Shown: positions 1-13,600 of the stretch, piece after piece
How positions within the stretch are numbered: the first letter of the stretch is position 1
Layout: each line of letters starts with the position of its first letter
From: Atrina japonica
Taxonomy: Eukaryota; Mollusca; Bivalvia; Pterioida; Pinnidae
Direction of reading: 5' to 3'
Length of the DNA stretch: 64,000 bases
Assembly: GCA_030159075.1 (NCBI GenBank)
Contig: BROG01000633.1
Span: forward strand, 310,001 to 374,000
Translations under genes and position numbers: made by a program
The notes under the pieces: model-generated
What the model saw: the letters and a program-made list of their open reading frames with translations, nothing else
What the model was told of the DNA's origin: nothing
Database searches by the model: none

Positions 1-110
1 CCTCGAGTTTTACTGTCTGATCCGAAAGACAGGAAACCAACCTGCAGCCAGCGGGACTCGAACTCACGACCTCACGATCCAGAGTCGAGCGCGCTAACGA
101 ATACTTAATC
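1..110 (-). repeat. tRNA-derived SINE, family A, fragment cut by the window edge
   Basis: The plus strand reads as the reverse complement of a tRNA-like SINE head: a 'gactcgaactcacgacctc' stretch (B box in reverse) followed by 'gagcgcgct'. The same sequence closes the better copies at 20632-20906 and 27757-28036. Only the head is inside the window. Confidence 0.7.
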
Positions 111-454
111 TAATCAATCATTGTCAATAGTCGAGAATGTTTCTTGTTGTTGGCCTCCTCTTGTAGAGTTGCACAGTAATTCAATTTTCAAAACCCCTTA
201 GAAATACCGAGCCAGAGGTCATTTTCTAGGCCTCCCAACTTCTCACTTTATGATTGAATTATTAACTTTACACGTAAGAAAATAAAATAGACTCTTCTCA
301 GGGACGGATCCAGGAATTTTCAAAGAGGGGCGTAGTTTTTTTTGTTTGTTTTTTTTTTCGTTTGTTTGTTAATTTTTTTAAGGGAGGGAACTAGTTAAGA
401 TTCCTGGATCCACACCTGTATGCTTATAAGAGGGTTCTATGAGAGACAGAAGAC

Positions 455-735
455 AAACAGGTTAGAGAGCCGTCGTGGGTACGTAGTAGAGTGCTCGATT
501 CGCAACCGGAAGGTCGCAGATTCGAGCCTCGGCGTCTGGCTTTTCCTGTCCTTCGGGTGAGACAGTAATTTAAACCGAGGTCCCGTGCCAAAATAGGTGT
601 CGGCGCGATGAAGAACCCTCACTGCCATAAGTGCCGATCATTGGCCAAAATATGAAGCCCTTCAAAGGCATTTGGTGACGTCTCTATATGAGTGAAAGAT
701 TCTTGAGTGGGACGTTAAACAACAATACAACAACA
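455..735 (+). repeat. tRNA-derived SINE, family A
   Basis: A tRNA-like head (B-box-like 'ggtcgcagattcgagcc' near 510-527) is followed by the body 'aaaccgaggtcccgtgcc', 'gaagaaccctcactgcc' and the tail 'gagtgggacgttaaacaac'. Body and tail match, in opposite orientation, the copies at 20632 and 27757. The phrase 'accgaggtcccgtg' is a core widespread in marine invertebrate SINEs (from memory). Confidence 0.75.
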
Positions 736-755
736 ACAGACGAGTTATAATTTAG

Positions 756-774
756 CCCTACACACACACACACA

Positions 775-847
<73 letters not shown>

Positions 848-850
848 ACT
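756..850. repeat. CA microsatellite
   Basis: Long (CA)n run with a short (CT)n interruption near 774-784. It lies about 200 bp upstream of the start codon of the FYVE gene. Confidence 0.95.
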
Positions 851-1035
851 ATACGCGCCACTGTACACTCAACCTACAAAAGTATTGCGGAGATGTAATT
901 TTGTAAATCGCAAGTAGCTCGGGCTCGGGATACTCAATTGTTACATGGATTCATGATGGGAACCTGCTTGGGGGAGTGTCGGAGACAAAACAGACGAACA
1001 TGAAACAAGATGAAACGAGTGGAATCCGCCGTGTT

Positions 1036-1074
1036 ATGATATTCATCGACGCAGAATGGGATCCCTTAATTTAG
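1036..1074 (+). other. Short upstream ORF overlapping the FYVE gene start
   Basis: An ATG at 1036 (G at -3) opens a 12-codon frame ending at TAG 1072-1074, out of frame with and overlapping the main ATG at 1056. It matters only if transcription starts upstream of 1036, which cannot be told from sequence. Confidence 0.3.
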
Positions 1075-1651
1075 AGGGCAAAACAGTGCAACTCGCAAGA
1101 GTTGAAGGAATAACGGACGTTTTCAACTCGCCTAATTTCATTTTATCAAAATCAAGGTATCCCATTCAGTGGAAGTGCAAATTTTTTTATCATGTTTTCA
1201 ACAGTAATTTGAATAACAGCAGATAAAAATATCCCCATAATATAGCAATTGACAATCTCGATCATTAGGTGTTCAGGTACACTAATATAACTTAAATGTT
1301 TATGCAATCATTGATTCGATTCCTAACCATGCTTCTGTTAAATATTTTCCTTATTCTCATTCAATCGATCAATGTCAACAGTATTGTATGAAAAGGTATA
1401 TATACTGTCACATTGACCTTATCAATATCTTCCCACACTCCACCAACCATGGGTTTCTGACACAAGTTAATCATGGAAGATAGTGGTGTTATTGTTTGCA
1501 CTGATGGGTCAAAGCTTTTTATGTGAAGCCAAACATTCCTGCATACATTAAAGTTTTTGATATGTTATTTCAGAACATATCATATTCCTTGTTTAGATGC
1601 ACTTTAGATGCTCTGAATAATGTCTAAGTATTAGATTTGTCAAATTTGGGA

Positions 1652-1682
<31 letters not shown>

Positions 1683-4600
1683 GGTGTTTTATGCTATAGT
1701 ACTCAACAAATTTTCATTTATATGGTGGCAGCCAGTTTTTAATGGTGGAGGAGAGAAGCTGGGTTACAATGTAGCTGGGAAAAGACCTACATGTAAACTG
1801 GCAAAATAAGCTTAGGTTCCAGCAGGGCTTAAACCTGCAATGATTAGATGTGAGAGACTTTAAGATCTAAAGTGTGATGCTCTAAGCACTCAGCCATGAA
1901 TTGAGGCCCTGAGTATTAGAAAGTGTAACTACTGTAATGTAGATATAATCCTATGCAGTCATGAAAAATATATTAATTTATACAATAAAACTGTGAGTTG
2001 AAGTTTATTGTTTGAATTAAATGTTTGAAATATCTGATAAAAATTTCAAAATCAATAAGATTTGTTTTATTACCTTTAATTTGTTGATATTCTAATGAAG
2101 GAAACATCGTCTGCATATATATACCTGATACTGTCAGAGATCTTATAGGCCCTAAATTGAGAATAGTTAAGGTGTGAAAAAAATTGTCAGTGGCAGTCTT
2201 TCAAACAAAATTTTTTAGTTTGATAAATAAATAGGGACATTTCAATGTTTTTTATAGAATTAAATGGCCTATACATTTCATTCAGTCAGTTGGACTATAT
2301 ATGAATTGTAAAAATTTTAGTAAATAAATTACACATCATATGTACATGTACATGTAATGTAGATGATTGTTCAATACCAGTATGATGCAATAAAATATTT
2401 AAGGCAAAGCAGCCATATGTCAGTGACCCAAAGCAATGAAAGCATTCTTTACCTCTCACTCTCTTAAGTTTCTTTTTCTCACACACACACCCAGATGCAC
2501 ACTGAACAATTCATACATGTATATATACAGATATTACAAATTCCTGGAAACTAATAGAATGATTTCATTCAAAGTGGGTTTCATACTATTTGGGTTTATG
2601 TTTCCTGTGATTATTCAACTCAACATCAATTTTCATTGAATTTATTCAATTTGCAAAATATATCAAAATACATCATAATTTTTTGTTTGAGGAATACATA
2701 ATCAATGAACAAAAAGTCAAAATATAGACATCTATAAAATCAAGCCTTACAATTATAATTAAGATGGCTTCATAAAATGTGGGTTTAAAACTTCACAAAT
2801 AGTTCTCATGGGACACTAACATTGTTGTGTATTACCCAGGTTTTCATAGTAACAAGGTAAATTTTATATAAACAATGAATAACATTTGCAAGGGAAATTA
2901 ATTTTATTTGTTGCATTGAAAACAAGTTTTTGTAATATCTGAGTTCATATTAAGAGGGTCAGACTGTATTTATTTAGTTCTTTGATTGACAGCAACTGAT
3001 TATTTCTAGATGAATTAGAGGATAATCAGCTTACACAAACACTGTTTATGAATTTAATTAATCTTTTATATTCTTTTCAGATGGGTAGAAGATCAAGAAG
3101 TAAATTCATGCATTCTTTGTGGCAACAAATTCAACCAGCTCAGGAGGAAACACCATTGTCGACAGTGTGGGAGAATTCTCTGTAACAAATGCTGTAATGA
3201 AAAGGTTACTCAACATATTTCTTTATTTAGTATTCAGTACTTGCAGTAAATTTCCCAGCTTTTTAGAATGGATGTTGCTCTTGATTTGTTTTCTGACAGT
3301 AACATAACTGAAATCATAGTGGTTAAAAATTAAACTTATATTGTTGTATACCGTATTTGTCCTTGAAAGGGCACCCCAGGATATTTTTTTCATGTAGATC
3401 TATTGACTGTTGGAAAAATTTTTACCATTTTATTTTTAATTAGTTTAGATTACCGCCCAATATCTTCATACTTTTTTCTTTTTTGTGCAATCAATATCAA
3501 TTATACCCTCAAAATTGCAAAAGAACATCTTTTAACTACGTTGTAAACAATACTTTGGATTCTATCGGTGATTTCTTTGATGCAGGGAGGTCGCCATTGA
3601 CGTTCATCAACAACGAAATGAAACCAGTCATAGGTTTTTTTTTCTTTTGTTAAATACCTGTCAATCAAAATATATTCACTATCGAAAAATAATACTTATC
3701 GCAATTTTTTCTACAAAGAAATATGAAACTTCAATTATTTGTTTACTCCGTAACTGTATAAAACTGAATTCGGGTTCAGGATTTCAAGCGAATCATTGTC
3801 AATCAGACTTCCCATTTTGTCTACTGCTGTCATTTTAAACCATCCGCAATTACCAAAATCTCACATAATACTAGTTTTACACTTTTAATGTCAGAGATCG
3901 TATTAAATCAAAGAAATTGTCCAAATTGTAGGTTTCAATGAACTTGAAGCATCTGTGTAAGGCATGTATCACTCGTACTCGTAATGTCTGTTTCCTGATC
4001 TCGTACTTCAAATGTAAATCTTAATTTGACAGTAACAAATTTTGCTACATTGTTTCTTTTCCACTATTAATACATCAGGGGATTACAAAGTAATTAAGTC
4101 AGTAAAACCAGCTATATACACTGTAGATAACATTGCATAGTGGAGTATTTTACCATTTTTTGCAACATGATCAAAATGTGCTTAATGAAAGAAAAAAATG
4201 TCAAAATAAGGGCGCCCTGTACTCCAATTACCCGCGCCCGGCGCCCTTTTTAGGTCAAATACGGTATGTACATTGTAGGTGATAAAATTTACAGTCACTC
4301 TTGCTGAAAGCAAATACATTTCAGTGATTGACATGTTGCATCTTCCTGATAAGTTTCTTTTTGTCTTGATTTTTCATAATGTGTGTTAGATCTCCATTTT
4401 TTGTACATGTACATATGTCATTGACTTAGTTTGTCTTTAAATTTGACAATCTCTCTGAGAATAGCACCAAGTCATTTAGTTTATTTCCTTCTCATGACTT
4501 CGAAAAATATTTGGGATGAGTATGAAATTGATCATTACTTATTTACTGTTATATGATTCTATTATTTATTCTTTGCTTGATGCTGTTGTAGGTTCCATTG

Positions 4601-7600
4601 CCACAACTTGGCACTATAGAACCAGAGAGAGTGTGCGAGTCATGTCGCCCAGTCACAGAATTTGTTACTAAATCTAGGTCTCCTCTACAGGTATGATCAT
4701 ACTAATATGTTGACATTTTTTCTCTTTTTTTTTTTTTTTTTGCACAAATCCCATAGTTCAAATTTGTAAATCAACATATATATTTTTAAACATTCATGCC
4801 CTCCAAACAGTTTTATTTCTTCTGACACAAATTGAGCATTGTACTAGAGAACAATGAGGGATCAATGCTTGAAATAACAGCAAAAAGGCTTCCAGTGTAT
4901 AAAAGTAGCAAAGAGAACAAGTGCTAATTTCACATTTAAGAAAAACATGCATTTGCAGAATGATGGACAGAAAATTGATGATGTTTGATTGCTTTAAAAA
5001 TTTCCCATTAGGAAATAATTATATAAGGACTTTTGCTTATTTGACAGTAAAAATGTTTGTTGTGAGGCTTCTGTATTGAAATACATGGGACCACCCCTAT
5101 TACTTCGAGTTAACTGAAAGTAATATATATATTATATAATATATATATATATAATAATATATTATTATATCAATAAAAATTGGGACCAGAGTTTCAATCT
5201 TGACATATCCAGAATTTCGACTCAACCAATTTCAACATAACAGGATTCCACTGTATTTATTTATATGTAGGGAAGCCCCAGTGACCGATGTCTCTCACTT
5301 CTGGTCAGTGCAGGTTCGAAACCCCGCTGGAACCTATAAGCTAATTTTTGTGAGAAAGTTAGCCAGTTTAGTTGTGAAAGGCCAGGGTACATTGTAACCG
5401 GGTTCTCTCCTCCACCATTAAAAACTGGCTGCCACTATATAACTAAAACAATTGTTAAGTGTGACGTAAAACAAAAGTGAAAATCAAATCTGAATGTAAT
5501 GATGCTGTTTGACAGATTGTTGGGAAGTAAGGTTATCTGTTATCTGTGATAGTCAGTGTGTAACATACAACTATTGCTTGACTGCCAACTTTTATTATCA
5601 AGAGTTATTCCCCTTGTTATTTTATTTGTTCAGGCCATAACTTTTTCATTTCTTCACCCAGGCTCACTAGATCTGGTGCAGATATACATCTTAGGTACAT
5701 GGAGTGATTTTGATGATGCATATACAGATAAGATGCCTATTTGTGTATTTTATGCCTAAAAATCAAACAGACACAAGCCATGCTTAAGATACCCAATGCA
5801 AATTTTAAAATCTGAAGCTTTGAAATAAACACACTGGATCTAAAACTTACTGATAGATAAAAGATTGAGTGTACTTACTCTGAATGGATCTTGGCCATAA
5901 AGTGTGTTCTCGCCCTGTATGGACTTACATGTATATTGCACAGACAGTAAAATATCTTTTGATTAACTGTAATCTAGCAGCCAAGTTATTATATTAGAAG
6001 AAAATTAATGAAATTCATAATTTAGAAACAGAATAGGTAAATACCCACTTGGCTGAAATTCTGTGGGTAAAAATACCCACTGCATTTGGAAAGTGTCGGG
6101 TATTGTACCCATTGCCAAGTGCTCTGAAAGTTATCTGGAGCTCTGGTATACATGAAATCCATGTTGTCAGTTTAATGAAAAAGTTAAATGAATCACTAAT
6201 TTTGTATCTTTTTTTTAATTCATAAATTGATCATGGTTACTTTTATATTTTACCAAATTTAGCCCATTGTGCTATGTTATTGCCAATTGAAAGGGTATAG
6301 GATCCTGTCCTTAAAAGGGTCTTTTAATCCCTGGGGCTATTAACACTTTGAATTAGCCTTATTAGTGTATTACTTTTATTTATCATACATGTATGGCTGT
6401 ACTAGATATGACCACATTTGTATATGCAATACTGTCATGATCACTCTCCCATACATTATTGATTTTCGTAACGCACCCCTATGCATTAACTATTCTTGTA
6501 ATGCATTCCCTGTACGGAACTTCTTTATTTATATTGTGATCAATGAAAGAAAGAAAAAATTCCCATTGTCATCCGTTTCCGGTACAATTCATCGTCTGAT
6601 TGTTCAGTGTCATCCAAAATCATGAAACTGAACACGGTGAAAGGATTCTTAATTCTTTGTCGACCAGAATATTGGAATTAGAAAGTATGTTGTTATTGGT
6701 ATATCCTGTTATGTGTTATAGTTTGTAATTAAGACACATGATAAAAAGTTTACAATATGTCCATTCTAATATCATACTCCTTCAAGGAGTATGATATCAA
6801 AAAGGTCATAGGACATATAATAATCTCTATTTACCAGTCTAAGTATTTGATTATGTTTATATATAGGAATGTATGTATTCAGAGCAAAGCAAATATTTTA
6901 CCTGCACAATTCTATTTTCGGAAAATAGACAGTGTGGATTTGGTTTCTGCCTGAACCCTGATATGTCATTTAATCCTGGTAGACCTATAGATAATGATAT
7001 TTTTCAGATAAAAGAAATATCTTATGATTTAAAAAAAATAATAATAAAATGAATTCAATGAAATATTTTGAAATAACACTTTAAAATGACAATCCTTTTC
7101 TTTTATGTTCAAACACTTTGAAATAAAATAGAACTTACTCACAACAATCAAATTTATAGTAAAATCAAATATGTTTTCAGCATTTGAATTTATGTTGAAA
7201 ACTTCATGTGAAAAACATATCTTACTATTTTCTTTTTTTATATATATATAAAATGATTTATGATGAAGATGACTATTATCATATCATCTGTTTCTTCTTC
7301 TTCATCTCATATTTGCCAGTGGTACTGCGCTGGACATAGGCCACTTACAAGTGTCCTTCATGGATATCAGTACTGGGTCGGTCACTTTTTCTGTCCCTTA
7401 GATAAATTGATTACTTTAATGCCAATACTCGTGGGTAAACATGACATATTATAGAACTGTACAGATTATGATAGCACATGTACAGGGCATTGGTTAAATT
7501 ACTGGTATGACACTGTTCATTGTTTTGACAACCTATTGAAATACCTGTAAACTAAAACTGGTGTAAATATGTATACTATTTTGTTTATTTTAATTTGTCT

Positions 7601-10600
7601 ACAAAGAGGCGTCAGTGATAAAAACCACATAGACACACCAAATAGTCAGTGAAACTTTGATTTACTTTTGACAAAAGGGGAAGGGGATGGGGGTGTTTAA
7701 TAGATAGCAGGCTTCTGTTACAGAAAATATGGTAGCTTTTGATGTAATAAGATGATTGTTGACATTGTTTTCTATTTTTAATGCCTGTTCTGCTACATAT
7801 CTTGTACATAAAATTTTGATGTTTATCTTGATTTTCCATGAGTTCATTGAAGTAAATCTTATTTTCAGAATTTCAAGATAGAGTCTGTACATGGAATAAA
7901 CAATCAATGCAAAGAAATAGCAGGGTTAAGAAAGGTATCTACATTGTAAAATGCTATCACAGCTTTAAGTTTCAAAGTGTTCCAGCTTTAATCTTCTGAG
8001 TGTTTGATATGATGATCCATGATTTTGTTATTTCAGTTTAACTCATCAACCCCTGAAACACACTGGACTCTTCTGTAAATCAATGACTTAGACCAGTCCA
8101 AATGTGTCTTTAGGGGTTAATGGGTTTAAGTATAAATGCATGTAATTTTTCCTGTAATTGAAATTTGAATAGATTTAAATGAAAATATACCTCTGTAAAC
8201 AAGATGTCATTAGAACTGTTTTTAATGTCTAATATTGTCATGTCCAGACTGTGACCCTTTGGTGTATTAATTGAGATTTGAATCTACAGTATCTCAAGTG
8301 ACATTAAATGCCTTGATGTTCTTCATGTTTAGGTTGTGGAACTTGGAGGGGTGCAGACTCTGATTGCAATGTCTAAAGATAACGGAAGTCCATCGATACT
8401 TGTAAGTTTATTTCTCCCAGGTAAAACTTCACAAGCAACATTTTGAGAATTTATCTTTAGTATGAACAGTTGAAACTGGATTCTTTTTCTTGCAAATTAA
8501 TTGCTGAAGTAGTGATCAACTGTTAAACTACAAGCAGAACTAATAAATGAAAAACTTTCTTATTCTGAAGTTACTTTCCTTTTTTTTTCTCTTTTGTGTT
8601 TTTGTTGTCAATTTACAAAAGTTTTCTGTTTTTCAAAACTTTAGAGCAAAGTTAAAAGTTACAAAGAGGAAATTTTGTTAAGTATAAACTGTACGAGGTT
8701 TATTTTGTCTCTTGATTCATCCAGCTCTCAAATTTTATTTATTTCATCTCTAGGGTAAATGTCACAAGAAAATAAACAAAGTTAAAAAAAAAATACCGAA
8801 ACAAGATGATAAATGATACAGCTTGAATTGTGTTATATTTTAAAGGCATACAGGCTGTCATTTTGGTAAAAGAAAATGCCCGCAATTAGAGTAAAACTTT
8901 GATTAAGGGGGCTTAACAGTCGTATACAATGTATTGCCACAGAAAATGTTAACATATCAATATCATAGACAATTTTTAACATATGCATACATGTATATTG
9001 CCTAGAGTGAATGAAATGCGCCGGTGATTGACATTCCTGCCATCCACGTATATTGTGAGAAAGAAAATATTTACTTGACCATTATTCACATTCAATTTTT
9101 ATTTACAAATACATTAATATAACAGTTTTTTTTTTTAATCCAGGATTTTTTAAAAAAAAATTCATTTGTGTAAAACGTTGAATATTTGAAACTTTTGATA
9201 ACGAAAAACAACATTTTGGCAGCTTGTATGCCTTCGATATTTTGTGTAGAACATTGTGAACATGCTCTGAATGCTTGTGTCAATCACATACTTCAAGCAC
9301 TGGTCTCTGTAAGAATAATGTAAAAATTGGCTCACTGAAAAATGAAAGATTTTTCTGAAAATAACTTCATGGTGATATGTTCATATGTAATACGGCAAAT
9401 TACAAGATAACCACTCACAAATTCCATTGTTGTAGGCAAGTGTGGTTTCAGGACTGCAGATTCTGTCAACACATGAACCTCTACACAAATACCTGGCTGA
9501 TGCAGGGGCAATCAAGGCTGTTTGCAGGTAATATACTTCTGTAAGCATACCATAGTTTGTTATCACCTGCTCTTTGTAAAAGCTGAGGATTACTGAGATT
9601 TTGTTTCTTACATTTGACCATTTACTTTTACTATTTACTATAATTTTGTGATGGGTATTAGGAAACGTTTTTATTTAATCTGTGGGCCTTTGTGGCTGAG
9701 AGGTTAGAGCATCGTACTTTAAACCATGGAGTCTCTAACCTCTTGTCAGCACAGACTTTAGCCCTGCTGGAACATAAGCTGAGTTTGTGAGAAAATTTGC
9801 TAGTTTACTTGAGGTTTGCCTGCTGGTCTCTTCCCAGATACATTGTAACCAGGTTCTCTCCACCATTAAAAATTGGACGTCACCATTTGACTTGAAAATT
9901 GTTGAGTTTAGCATAAAACCACAATCAACCAAACAAAACCAAGCTATTTAATCTATAATAATTGCAAATATGTTTTCAATTTTGACATATCCAGAATTTC
10001 TACTCAACTGATTTCGACATAACGAGATTCCACTGTATTTAGTATATTATGGTACTAAGGAACATTGAATCTTCCAGAAATTGTATTCATTTTACCTTTA
10101 GGCAGAGTACTACATAATTCAGACCTATATTCTGCTGAAAGTTTTCTCTTCTTTTATTTTTTCATCTCTTTTAAATTCTATAGTGTGTTGATGCAAACTT
10201 CTGAGACAGATGAACAAATACTCATGGACGGAATAAGTACGTTAATGATTTTCTGTAAGCTACCAGCACTGAAAACAAAAGGTAACTCTTTATTTTATTA
10301 CTGTTTTTTATCCTTCATCGAATTGTTTTACATAGATAGAGACATGATAAGTTTCAGGCGAAGTGCTAGAAAATAAGACCTGTACCGCGGATTGTGCCAA
10401 TACATTTAGAATTCTTTGTAGCGCTACAACAACCAATAGGCCTACTTGTTATGACATGACTACTTAGCAATTCCTTATATACCACTAGGGTATGTGCTGT
10501 ACTAAATGAAAACATCATATACCTCTAGGGTGTGTGCTGTACCAAATGAAAACATCAAATAACACTAGGGCATGCGCTGTACCGAATGAAAACATCATGT

Positions 10601-13600
10601 ACCACTAGGGTGTGTGCTGTACCAAATGAAAACATCATGTACCACTAGGGTGTGTGCTGTACCAAATGAAAACATATACCCATTGGACATGTGCTCTACG
10701 AATGAAAACATCATATACCACTAGGGCGTGTGCTGTACCAAATGAAAACATCAAATACCACTAGGGCATGTGCTGTACCAAATGAACATCATATACCACT
10801 AGGGTGCATGCTGTACTAAATGAAAACATCATGTAACACTAGGGCGTGTGCTGTACCAAATGAAAACATCATATACCACTAGGGCGTGTGCTGTACCAAA
10901 TGAAAACATCATATACCACTAGGGCGTGTGCTGTACCAAATGAACATCATATACCACTAGGGTGCATGCTGTACTAAATGAAAACATCATGTAACACTAG
11001 GGTGCTTGCTGTACCAAATGAAAACATATACCACTAGGGCATGTGCTGTACCAAATGAAAACATCATGTACCACTAGGGCATGTGGTGTACCAAATGAAA
11101 AATCATATAACACTAGGGTGCTTGCTGTACTAAATGAAAACATATACCACTAGGGCATGTGCTGTACCAAATGAAAACATCAAATACCTCTAGGGTGTTG
11201 CTGTACCAAATGAAAACATATACCACTAGGGTGCATGTGCTGTACTAAAAGAAAACATATACCACTAGGGCATGTGGTGTACCAAATGAAAAATCATATA
11301 ACACTAGGGTGCTTGCTGTACCAAATGAAAACATATACCACTAGGGCATGTGCTGTACCAAATGAAAACATCAAATACCTCTAGGGTATGTGGGTGTACC
11401 AAATGAAAACATATACCACTAGGGCATGTGCTGTACTAAAAGAAAACATATACCACTAGGGCATGTGCTGTACCAAATGAAAACATCATATATCTCAACA
11501 GCACATGCCCCAGTCTTATTAAAAACTTATCTTTCAGTGCTCCCATTTAAATGATATGTCACATAGAGGGTTGTGTGGTTGGGTCATGTGGTGCATTATT
11601 ATTAACTTACCGATATAGGGTACATGTACATGTATATATTTGAAATCTCTGAAATATATATTAGGTTACTGCAGATCATCGCAATATTGCTGGGTACATC
11701 TTGGTATGATTGCTTCTCCATCGAGATAATCTGGCTGTCATTGTATGACTAATTGTAAAAGTCTGAGATTATGTACCATTTCCGCTGTCGTAAAATAACG
11801 TCAGTGTCTTTTTGTATTTCAGCACTTGATGATGGGGCTCTAGAGCCTGTATTAAAACTATGCAACATGTCACAGACCACCATCTCCTTGTTAGCGGTCA
11901 CCACACTGAGTTCAATCGTAGAACACCCAGCAACTCATGACAAAGTTGTAGACAGTAAATTCAATGTTTTGTCCCGACTTTGTGCTCTGTCTGGTTCAAA
12001 TGATGAGCAGGTACATTAAACTAGATTCATCAGGGATTTTCCACCCTATCTTAGGGGTCTGGAATAAGGCCCCATTCCCAATGCTTTTCTTCCCAATTTG
12101 CAGTCAAAATTTCCCAATTGGAGTCAAATGACAATGAAAATGAAGAGATTTTTGTATTTTCAAACAATTTAGTTTATTTTTAGATTTCATAATATCAATA
12201 AAATGTTGATAAAATTCCAAATCAAAAGGCTCAGGTACCATTCCTAAGAGAGTGTGGAAAATCTCTGTCCATTGTATTTTAAACCATATGTACATAATGT
12301 ATTGAATTGTATGATTTTTGAAATTGAAGACTTGTAAATCTAAATTGTACAAAGGAAAACACAGAAGGGAATGAAGGTTTTTATCATAAATTCTCCTGTT
12401 TCTTTTTGAAATGATCAAAATACTAAATCTTAAACATTTAAATGTAGGCCTACTTATTTCCCTGTTCAGTTTAGTAGACAAGTTAGATTAAGAATCTTAA
12501 ATACCAACACACAAATTAATGGTTGACAACCCTTACTTTTATGTAGTGCCATTACATGTCCAAAGTCACAAAACTTACTCAATACTCAAGCTCAACTTTT
12601 ATTTTATCATTTTGGCTACAGTGTAGCAATGGTAAATATAATTTTGTATGTTTGTATGTTTGTTCATGGCAATATTCTGTCCATTGGTGAAATTGTCAAA
12701 ATAACGACAGTTGTTATAAGGCGATTTGACTGTCTACTAAATCATTTCATGTACATACTTTGTAAGTACTACAGAGGGACTTTGTAATTACAGATGCAAG
12801 AGATGTCACTGAAAACACTAGCTCATATCTCAATGGGATCTGATTGGCAGAAACACAGAATCGTCCAGGTAAGAGTTAAAACATAATACACTAAACCAGA
12901 ATGTTGATAGATGTTTGAGAAAAATTTGTTCTAAAAAAAAAAACCATTTTACTTGTAAAGTTCATATAATTGTTTATTTTTAATTTTGATATGTGACTTA
13001 TATGCTTTATGCAAATGTGATGAGGTTCTTTAAAGTGACACGCCTACTATGACAGAAGAAGTCAGTTTTAAGTCTCATCTCAAGTATTTGTGATCTTTTA
13101 TTTTAAGCTGAGGGGTCCGGGCTTATGCTATCACCCCGATTGTCAGCGTCCAATATGTTGCATCAGCAAAACATTCAGTGCATATATTTATACATCTCAT
13201 AATTCTTAGTTCATTCAGTGCCTCAGATGCTTAATTTGTTCTGTATTTTCTTTAAAAAATGACCCTGTTAATGCTTTTGGGGATGTAAAATTTTGGTATG
13301 AGGGGGGCTTTGATATCGGATATCTTTAATTAATGGTTTATGACAAGCATTCAGTGGAGAAAAAAATTACTACTTTTTACAAAAAGTTGTGACAGGGAAA
13401 TAATAGTCTATACCATCTGCTGGCTAACTCATCAACCCCTGAAAAATAATGGACTCTTCTGTAAATCAATGTCTTAGACCAGTCTAAATGTGTCTTTAGG
13501 GGTAAATGAGTTAAGTGAACCATCTACCACTAGACTAGCACTTGTCCATCACAAAGTTCCATGGATATTGATTGTGTCTTTACCACACATTCAACATAGA

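Noticed and set aside
5636..5696. Possible extra FYVE exon bounded by 'tgttcag' and 'gtacat'
   Set aside because: Its length would break the phase at the next exon, and the peptide does not resemble an ARM helix; the 7869-7934 exon explains the gap instead.
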